This document shows positions 23,306 through 28,152 of a stretch of DNA of 28,152 bases, piece after piece. A program made the position numbers and the translations under genes. How positions within the stretch are numbered: position 1 is the first letter of the stretch; the number at the start of each line of letters is the position of its first letter. The notes below the pieces were generated by a model, which was not told the DNA's origin, ran no database searches, and worked only from the letters and a program-made list of their open reading frames with translations. Source of the stretch: a virus. The stretch is taken from positions 1-28,152 of the IMG/VR virus record IMGVR_UViG_3300042887_000543; one strand, 5' to 3'.

Positions 23306-23791
23306 ATGGCAATTTTATTAAATCATGCTACTGATACAATCGCATCTGCTTCCGGAGTTGGAATCCAAATAACATCAATTGGTGTAGGAACAGGCGCGTC
23401 TGGTACAGGTGGTGAGATTAGAGCCACCAACAATATTACAGCATATTATTCAGATAACCGATTAAAAACAAATATTAAAGTAATACCAAATGCATTAGAT
23501 AAAGTTTTAAAAATAAGCGGAGTAACATTTAATGCAAATGACGTTGCTGCTAGCTTTGGTTATATTAATCGAGATGATCAAGTTGGTGTAATTGCACAAG
23601 AAATTGAAGCAGTATTGCCTCAGATTGTTGTGCCTGCTCCGTTTGATATTGGCAAACATGACGATGGCACTGAATATTCAATTAGTGGTGAAAATTATAA
23701 AACTGTACAATACGAAAAACTAGTACCGTTGTTAATTGAAGCAATTAAAGAACTAACGATTGAAGTTAACAAATTAAAAGGTATCAACTAA
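23306..23791 (+). CDS. Free-standing S74 intramolecular-chaperone protein (161 aa)
   Basis: The C-terminal about 115 residues form a Peptidase_S74 chaperone of the endosialidase/fibre type: YYSDNRLKTNIKVIPNALDK ... GVTFNAND ... VGVIAQEIEAVLP ... YKTVQYEKLVPLLIEAIKEL ... VNKLKG, the last stretch a trimeric coiled coil. S49 and K54 in S-D-N-R-L-K fit the Ser-Lys dyad that cuts the chaperone off after folding. Such a domain is normally the end of a long fibre. Here only about 48 residues precede it (MAILLNHATDTIASASGVGI...GGEIRATNNITA), so the mature product would be a tiny peptide, or the domain acts in trans on the fibres encoded upstream. The ATG of the next gene overlaps the stop. Domain call is strong; the mode of action is open. 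Confidence 0.88.
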   Translation: MAILLNHATDTIASASGVGIQITSIGVGTGASGTGGEIRATNNITAYYSDNRLKTNIKVIPNALDKVLKISGVTFNANDVAASFGYINRDDQVGVIAQEIEAVLPQIVVPAPFDIGKHDDGTEYSISGENYKTVQYEKLVPLLIEAIKELTIEVNKLKGIN

Positions 23792-24777
23792 TGAAAGATT
23801 ATTCTTGGGAAATATTATCGTTATATACAACTCCATCAGTTGATAACTTATCTAGTGTAGTTAAACGAGTTACATGGCGATATCAAGTTAAAGAAACAAC
23901 CTATGTTTCTGATGTTTATAAAGAAACTTATTTTAATTCAGTAGATCCGCATAACTTTATTGATTATAATAGTTTAACTGCTGAAACTGTGTTTAGCTGG
24001 ATTGAACAAGTTGAAGATATTAACAAAGTTAAACTAGAATTAGATGAAAAATTGTTATTAGTAAAAACTCCAGTCATTGTTGAAAAAGAAATACCATGGG
24101 ATCAAACTATAGGATACGCAGGAACTGAACAGTTTGTGCTTACATTAAATAATGATATAATTTTAGGTCCATTGAATTGGAGCAGCAGCGAATTTAATAA
24201 AGTATTAAATCAACACGGTTCTAATGATATGTTAAGTTCAGATATGTTAGCATACAAACACGGTGTGGTGCCTATAAATAATCCATTAGTAATATCCGAT
24301 ACACTAAAAATATATCAAGTTGGAGAAATTATTAACGATACCGGATTTGATAATATATTGTTTAATGGAACTGATATATCTTGGGATTTAACCTCAGGTA
24401 AAGCAATTGGTACATACACTCCTACTCAACTTTCAATTGAACATATTAAGACAACACTTAAACAAAATCATAGAAATAAATTAGATGCATTGGAGATGAC
24501 TCCAATTGAGGTTGATATAGACGGAGTTACATTTACTATTTCAGCGACTAATTGGGGGCGATTGTTTATTATGACTAAACTTCTACGATTAGCAGATGGT
24601 GAAAGTTGTGGTTGGTATAATAATAAAGTTAAAGTTTCTGTAACAAAAGATCAATTGATGATCATGTTAATCGCTGTAGATGATTATATTGATTCGTTAT
24701 TAGATCAAGAAATTCCAAAAATTGTAGAAATTGATAGCTGCACCACTATTAGTCAACTAAAACAAATAGAGATATAA
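23791..24777 (+). CDS. Phage structural/assembly protein with DUF4376-like C-terminus (328 aa)
   Basis: The N-terminal about 85 residues (MKDYSWEILSLYTTPSVDNL...VVKRVTWRYQVKETTY...WIEQVEDINKVK) resemble a small phage domain that often stands alone in tail-fibre regions. The middle is not recognised (about 95-215). The C-terminal part (about 220-315: HRNKLDALEMTPIEVDIDG, TNWGRLFIMTKLLRLADGES, VTKDQLMIMLIAVDDYIDSL) fits DUF4376, a helical domain common in fibre-assembly and tail proteins, with the typical 'dG..F....' strand followed by two helices. It starts within the stop of the S74 gene and ends one base before the Hint-protein start. A tail-fibre assembly or attachment role is likely but inferred. 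Confidence 0.65.
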   Translation: MKDYSWEILSLYTTPSVDNLSSVVKRVTWRYQVKETTYVSDVYKETYFNSVDPHNFIDYNSLTAETVFSWIEQVEDINKVKLELDEKLLLVKTPVIVEKEIPWDQTIGYAGTEQFVLTLNNDIILGPLNWSSSEFNKVLNQHGSNDMLSSDMLAYKHGVVPINNPLVISDTLKIYQVGEIINDTGFDNILFNGTDISWDLTSGKAIGTYTPTQLSIEHIKTTLKQNHRNKLDALEMTPIEVDIDGVTFTISATNWGRLFIMTKLLRLADGESCGWYNNKVKVSVTKDQLMIMLIAVDDYIDSLLDQEIPKIVEIDSCTTISQLKQIEI

Positions 24778-24778
24778 T

Positions 24779-25687
24779 ATGGCATTACCCACAGCAGGAT
24801 CAGCAATATCCTTAAATCAAGTTAATGTAGAACTTGCGTTAACTGGTACTACTTCTATTCAAATGAATCAAACAACTGTCCGTACTTTGTTTGTAAAACC
24901 TAGTGGTACTATTGCAATGAGTGATGGGCACGGTAAGAGTAACGCACCTACCGTTACATCTGTCGTTGTATCTGGTTTTACAGGAACCTACACATGGACA
25001 AATTATACAACAGTAGCGTGGACCGTACTAATTACGTACACAAACGGTTCAACAAGCACTGATTGTACACTATTAACATGGGGGCAGTATACTGGGACGT
25101 TTAATACAGGTACCACTGTTGTTGTTGGATTTAAACCATTAGTAGTTACAGCTGCGAATGTAAAACTATCTACTACTACAGGCAATGTAGGTAGTGGTAC
25201 CGGATATATTAAAGCAGTCGCAGGGAACGGAATAGCGGGATACATAAATGTTACGTGGATGTGTTTACCGTTAAAAACATTAATTACTATGTCTGATAAT
25301 ACACAAAAACCAATGGGTGAAATCAAAGTTGGTGATACCGTAAAAGCTATTGACCCCACCACTCATGAAATATCTAACGAACAAGTAACATTCGTATTAG
25401 ACACAAATATCTCATACGATTTAATACGTATTACCTGCACAAATAATTCTATAGTAGAGCCAACACCAGAGCATGAAGTATGGATACGTAGAAACGGTGT
25501 TACTATGTGGGTAGAATCAAAAGATGTATTAGTTGATGATGAGCTTTTATCAGCAGATCTATCATATACTGGTGTAACCTCGGTGGACCCTATTCATTGC
25601 GATGACGGCGTTCAAGTTGGTAATATATCTGTTGCAAATGCAAAAGTTTATTTTGCAGAAAGATTATTAATGCATAACACAGGCTAA
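24779..25687 (+). CDS. Phage structural protein with C-terminal intein-like Hint domain (302 aa)
   Basis: The N-terminus MALPTAGSAISLNQVNVELA ... VRTLFVKPSGTIAMSDGHGK is a recurring phage virion start. A beta-rich middle part (about 55-160) follows. Residues 162-302 form a Hint (intein/hedgehog) domain: C162 in CLPLKTLITMSD, GEIKVGDTVKA (180-190), the TxxH of block B at T229-H232 (TPEHEVW), and block G VYFAERLLMHNTG with H299, N300 and T301. All residues expected for intein-type chemistry (first Cys, TxxH, terminal His-Asn, Thr +1) are present, but only two residues (TG) follow N300. It may therefore cleave itself or attach the N-terminal part to another molecule rather than splice two long exteins. 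The in-frame gene directly after it repeats the second half of the Hint domain. Confidence 0.85.
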   Translation: MALPTAGSAISLNQVNVELALTGTTSIQMNQTTVRTLFVKPSGTIAMSDGHGKSNAPTVTSVVVSGFTGTYTWTNYTTVAWTVLITYTNGSTSTDCTLLTWGQYTGTFNTGTTVVVGFKPLVVTAANVKLSTTTGNVGSGTGYIKAVAGNGIAGYINVTWMCLPLKTLITMSDNTQKPMGEIKVGDTVKAIDPTTHEISNEQVTFVLDTNISYDLIRITCTNNSIVEPTPEHEVWIRRNGVTMWVESKDVLVDDELLSADLSYTGVTSVDPIHCDDGVQVGNISVANAKVYFAERLLMHNTG

Positions 25688-25690
25688 ATA

Positions 25691-25936
25691 ATGACTCATA
25701 TTGTACTTGAATCAACCCCAGAACACGAAGTTTGGATACGAAGAGATGGCATTACGTTTTGGTGTGAAGCTAAAGATGTTCAAGTAGGTGATGAATTATT
25801 ATCTGAAAACTTAGAATATGTGAGAGTACTTTCAGTTGAACCAATTCATTACCCTAACGGTATCGATGTTGGTAATATATCAGTTGCAAACGCAAAAGTA
25901 TATTTTGCAGAACGTCTATTAATGCATAACACGTAA
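25691..25936 (+). CDS. Free-standing C-terminal half of a Hint domain (81 aa)
   Basis: MTHIVLESTPEHEVWIRRDG ... EAKDVQVGDELLSENLEYVR ... GNISVANAKVYFAERLLMHN-T matches residues about 225-301 of the preceding protein, including the TxxH and His-Asn-Thr ends. Block A with the first Cys is missing. The gene lies in the same reading frame as the preceding one, separated only by its stop TAA and one codon (ATA); a weak AGG stands seven bases before the ATG. DNA identity to the upstream copy is moderate, so the duplication is not recent. It could be a trans-acting C-part of a split intein-like system, a module kept for exchange, or a decaying duplicate. Confidence 0.7.
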   Translation: MTHIVLESTPEHEVWIRRDGITFWCEAKDVQVGDELLSENLEYVRVLSVEPIHYPNGIDVGNISVANAKVYFAERLLMHNT

Positions 25937-25938
25937 TC

Positions 25939-26496
25939 ATGTTTGATATTATAGTACTGTCTAGTTCTAAAATGGTAAACCATGTATTAGATCAAACATT
26001 GAAAGCTGATTCAAATTCATTTCATATTATAACACCATTTAATAATACAAATACTGAACCTAGTGTAAAAATTACCGTTACTGATAAGCCTGAATTAGCT
26101 ATAGAAAACCGTGTTGTATTAGTAATAACAAATGATTGCTACCTACCTAAGTTTTGGGAAGTACAATTTTTACGCACTTTACAAATTGATACATCACAAG
26201 TTTTAGTTCCATGTTTTACTAATTCAAAATATCAAGAACAACAATGTCCGTTGTTTGAGACCTTTACTAATGGTATATACCTAGAAAAATTAGACTGGTA
26301 TAATAGATGTAGTAAACCATCTATTAAACAAATATCAAATTGCTCCGTTGATGCTAGTTTATTTGGTTATACAACTTTTGTAGATACTCCATTAGATGAA
26401 CGTAATTGGAATATTCTACAATCGTGTATAATAGGTAATGGTGAAATACTAACCAAAGATACCAACACTATTATAAATTTGCTGGATTTAATATGA
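25939..26496 (+). CDS. Unrecognised protein in a glycosyltransferase operon (185 aa)
   Basis: I do not recognise the family. The sequence begins MFDIIVLSSSKMVNHVLDQT, with beta strands such as RVVLVITNDCYLPKFWEVQF and VLVPCFTNSKY, then GYTTFVDTPLDERNWNILQS. The strand-ND-aromatic pattern and a later DERNW vaguely recall GT2-type transferases (a degenerate 'NDD' and 'fDE.f'), but no DxD is present. It overlaps the next gene by ATGA, and that gene overlaps a third, so the three are translated as a unit. Taken together it may be a third, divergent glycosyltransferase or a partner of the two that follow. No signal peptide or membrane helix is seen. Codon use is like that of its neighbours. Confidence 0.6.
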   Translation: MFDIIVLSSSKMVNHVLDQTLKADSNSFHIITPFNNTNTEPSVKITVTDKPELAIENRVVLVITNDCYLPKFWEVQFLRTLQIDTSQVLVPCFTNSKYQEQQCPLFETFTNGIYLEKLDWYNRCSKPSIKQISNCSVDASLFGYTTFVDTPLDERNWNILQSCIIGNGEILTKDTNTIINLLDLI

Positions 26497-27065
26497 TTCA
26501 AATTTGTATTCCACATACTGGCGAAATAGATGCAAATTTAGTAGAATGGCTAACTGATAATAATCATAAACCATTTTTGCAAAAAAGTTATTCTGTGTGT
26601 AAAGGTCGTAATCAACTTATGGAAAGATTCTTAAATGAATCAACTGCCGAGTGGTTATTCTATCTTGATTCTGATATGCATCCAGCAACTCCTAATCTAT
26701 TTAAATTTGTAGAACAACAAACTGTTGATTGTTTATTTGTTCCTGGTATTACTAATAAACTAAAATGGAACATGTCGCTAGATACAACTGAACTATTAGA
26801 GTTAACAGAGTATACACCAAGTGGAAAGTATGAGTTAAAACAAACTAATATATTTGGTGGTTCTGGTATATTGCTACATAGAAGATTAGTTGAAAAGTTA
26901 CCTAAGAATATATGGCGTGAATCTAACAATAATATTACATCTGAAGATATCTTATTTGCATTTACATTGACGCAAACATATAATATCCCAGCGTATGTAA
27001 TTTGGAATTCTGCATTACACCACTACAAGGGTGGGTTTGATTTGTATTCGTTGGTTAATTTATGA
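26493..27065 (+). CDS. GT-A-fold glycosyltransferase-like protein (190 aa)
   Basis: The N-terminus MIQICIPHTGEIDANLVEWL gives the first strand. CKGRNQLMERFLNES (about 37-50) matches the 'aRN.l...fl' helix of small GT2-like enzymes, and EWLFYLDSDMHPATPNLF holds the DxD motif D59-S60-D61 for binding a metal-nucleotide sugar. Further on are FGGSGILLHRRLVEKL (acceptor-side loop and helix) and a final HHYKG whose His may complete the metal site. The length is that of a minimal catalytic domain, shorter than most cellular GT2 enzymes. It is a cytosolic enzyme that probably moves a sugar onto phage virion proteins, host surface polymers or DNA. It overlaps both neighbours by ATGA. Fold confident; donor and acceptor unknown. 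Confidence 0.78.
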   Translation: MIQICIPHTGEIDANLVEWLTDNNHKPFLQKSYSVCKGRNQLMERFLNESTAEWLFYLDSDMHPATPNLFKFVEQQTVDCLFVPGITNKLKWNMSLDTTELLELTEYTPSGKYELKQTNIFGGSGILLHRRLVEKLPKNIWRESNNNITSEDILFAFTLTQTYNIPAYVIWNSALHHYKGGFDLYSLVNL

Positions 27066-27736
27066 AAATATTAGTCGGCGCACCAGTGAATCAAACTACT
27101 GAAATTTTTGAACAGTATATTACAGCATTACGAGAAATGGAAGGTGATTTTGATTTATTCTTTATACTACATAATTCTCCGCATTTAAAACCATTGTTAA
27201 ATGATAACGAGTATATAGAGTTTAACACTAGCACACTATATAAACCGCATATATGGAATCCTAAGAATTTAAAAGAAGTTGGAATTATGCGTAATATGTT
27301 ATTAAATTACGCAAAAGTTAATAACTACGATTATTTTTTAACATTTGATAGTGATCAGATTGCCCACCCTGATATGCTACAGCATCTACTATCATTAGAT
27401 AAAGACATTGTTGGCGAAGTAATTTGGACTAAATGGAAATCCAGTGAAGAAGAGATGCCAAATGCATGGATGTCTGATTTTTATGAGTTTGGTAATTTTC
27501 CTATAGGACTATTTAGAACACCCGGATTGTACAAAGTTGGTATGATTGGCGGGTGTTATTTAATTAAAAGAAACGTATTATTAGCTGGTGTAAACTATAA
27601 TCCAATTTACAATTTATCATGTACTACTTGGGAAGACAGAGCATTTTTTGTTAGAGCAGCAGTGCATGGGTTTGAATGTTATTTAGACACATCTTACCCG
27701 GTATTACATCTTTATACAACTACCAATACGTGTTGA
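27062..27736 (+). CDS. GT-A-fold glycosyltransferase (224 aa)
   Basis: MKILVGAPVNQTTEIFEQYI begins the nucleotide-binding fold. EVGIMRNMLLNYAKVNNYDY and FLTFDSDQIAHPDMLQHLLS give the RN helix and the DxD motif (D96-S97-D98). VGMIGGCYLIKRNVLLAG is the loop after the active site, and TTWEDRAFFVRAAVHGFECY ... PVLHLY supplies the usual acidic residue and late His. This is a clear GT2/GT-A-type enzyme, related in plan to the preceding gene and more complete. It is likely to glycosylate a phage or host component. The gene ends inside the 5' arm of a hairpin; the downstream gap of 38 bases carries a candidate late promoter. Confidence 0.82.
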   Translation: MKILVGAPVNQTTEIFEQYITALREMEGDFDLFFILHNSPHLKPLLNDNEYIEFNTSTLYKPHIWNPKNLKEVGIMRNMLLNYAKVNNYDYFLTFDSDQIAHPDMLQHLLSLDKDIVGEVIWTKWKSSEEEMPNAWMSDFYEFGNFPIGLFRTPGLYKVGMIGGCYLIKRNVLLAGVNYNPIYNLSCTTWEDRAFFVRAAVHGFECYLDTSYPVLHLYTTTNTC

Positions 27737-27770
27737 TCCTCATTTTACGATAAATATTAGAATGAGGATC
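27735..27770 (+). promoter_or_regulatory. Hairpin enclosing a late-promoter-like octamer and blocking the next ribosome site
   Basis: GATCCTCATT (27735-27744) pairs perfectly with AATGAGGATC (27761-27770), a 10-bp stem that can be extended inward by a G-U and a T-A pair. The 16-base loop holds GATAAATA (27749-27756; 7 of 8 to TATAAATA), and the 3' arm holds the Shine-Dalgarno GAGG (27764-27767) of the gene at 27775. RNA from upstream would fold and hide the ribosome site, while RNA started at about 27762 would lack the 5' arm and be translatable. No poly-U tract follows, so it does not look like a classical terminator. Confidence 0.6.
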
Positions 27771-27774
27771 ATTT

Positions 27775-28134
27775 ATGTCACGATTAATTATTAAAACAGG
27801 TACAGTTCCAAACGACAGAAGTGGTGATAGTTTATTCGCCGCGTTTAATAAAGTTAATGCTAACTTTGAGGAATTGTACACATTCACTGGCGGATCAACT
27901 GCCAATCTAAAAGAACTTATACAAGACACAATAGCAGAAATGATAGCCAACGGTACTCTCTTTGGTTTAACTGCTACTTATGACGACCCGAATAACGCAC
28001 TAGATTTATATAATACATCTGCAAATGTAGATAACGGATATGCATCTACAGTGTTTGAGGATCTAATTTTTGACGGTGGCAATTCTGCTACATCATCATT
28101 TACAGATATGCTAATCAACGGAGGAGCCGCATAA
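27775..28134 (+). CDS. Phage virion structural protein (119 aa)
   Basis: MSRLIIKTGTVPNDRSGDSL ... FAAFNKVNANFEELY is a widespread phage structural start ('GTvpND.tGDsLr.AF.KvNaNF.elY'), usually found at the N-terminus of tail-fibre or tail-collar proteins. A helical segment (LKELIQDTIAEMIANGTLFG) follows, and the end is acidic and Ser/Asn/Gly-rich (VFEDLIFDGGNSATSSFTDM). The protein is short compared with fibres having this start, so it may be a detached anchor module or a small connector. Its ribosome site lies in the 3' arm of the upstream hairpin. The stop overlaps the ATG of the next gene (TAATG). Confidence 0.78.
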   Translation: MSRLIIKTGTVPNDRSGDSLFAAFNKVNANFEELYTFTGGSTANLKELIQDTIAEMIANGTLFGLTATYDDPNNALDLYNTSANVDNGYASTVFEDLIFDGGNSATSSFTDMLINGGAA

Positions 28135-28152
28135 TGGCAAATAAAATACAAA
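28134..28152 (+). CDS. Start of the next gene, cut off by the window edge
   Basis: The ATG at 28134-28136 overlaps the stop of the preceding gene (TAATG). Six codons (MANKIQ) are visible before the window ends. The start type resembles the fibre genes of this cluster, but too little is present for a family call. CGGAGGAG at 28119-28126 provides a strong ribosome site. Confidence 0.6.

Noticed and set aside
27735-27770. The inverted repeat as a rho-independent terminator
   Set aside because: The 3' arm is followed by ATTTATG, not a T-run, and contains the ribosome site of the next gene; a regulatory hairpin fits better.
1-28152. A DGR template repeat, reverse transcriptase or accessory gene inside the window
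   Set aside because: All sizeable plus-strand frames are explained by other families, the non-coding gaps are all shorter than 50 bases, and no reverse-transcriptase motif (such as YxDD) was seen in a plausible gene.
1-28152. tRNA, rRNA, integrase, transposase or attachment-site sequences
   Set aside because: No cloverleaf-type segment fits the short gaps, and none of the genes resembles a recombinase or transposase.

Overview
The window is a stretch of AT-rich bacteriophage genome. All 31 genes I can support lie on the + strand, packed with gaps mostly under 50 bases and frequent stop/start overlaps (TAATG, ATGA). Nearly all encode virion surface proteins: long low-complexity tail fibres rich in Gly, Thr, Ser and Ala, FN3-bearing adhesins, YadA-like fibres, small fibre-associated proteins, an S74 chaperone and a Hint-domain structural protein. 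Candidate (N)ATAAATA octamers lie just upstream of several genes and resemble T4-type late promoters, so the best guess is a large T4-like myovirus, or another large tailed phage, from an aquatic or metagenomic source. No gene identifies the host.

Layout. Bases 1-8035: a 5'-truncated fibre gene, then two copies of a three-gene cassette (fibre, 129-aa protein, FN3 adhesin). Bases 8046-16520: a run of FN3 adhesins with nearly the same N-terminal anchor but different C-terminal domains (glycine-rich; two DUF1566-like domains; DUF7483-like repeats; one DUF1566-like domain). Small proteins with a YPSW...WNE-type tail, probably assembly factors, are interspersed, and there is one cupin. Bases 16570-22985: two further pairs of a fibre and a YadA-head-repeat fibre, with a fibre remnant between them. 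Bases 23010-24777: a 97-aa conserved phage protein, an orphan S74 chaperone and a DUF4376-like protein. Bases 24779-25936: a structural protein ending in an intein-like Hint domain, followed by a free-standing second copy of the C-terminal half of that domain. Bases 25939-27736: an ATGA-coupled run of one unknown protein and two GT-A-type glycosyltransferases. Bases 27775-28152: a small structural protein and the start of the next gene.

How it fits together (inference). The region looks like an expandable, recombining receptor-binding repertoire. Shared N-terminal modules would attach to a common tail site and the C-terminal domains would contact the host; small partner proteins and the S74 protein would help folding, and the glycosyltransferases may decorate virion proteins. 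Two observations stand out. First, the 3' ends of two DUF1566-like adhesin genes (12196-12339 and 16380-16520) differ in the way expected of variable regions of a diversity-generating retroelement: aligned codons keep a third-position C while their first two bases vary. No reverse transcriptase or template repeat is present in the window. Second, the intergenic hairpin at 27735-27770 has a late-promoter-like octamer in its loop and a Shine-Dalgarno in its 3' arm, the arrangement known from T4 genes whose ribosome site is blocked on read-through transcripts and free on late ones.
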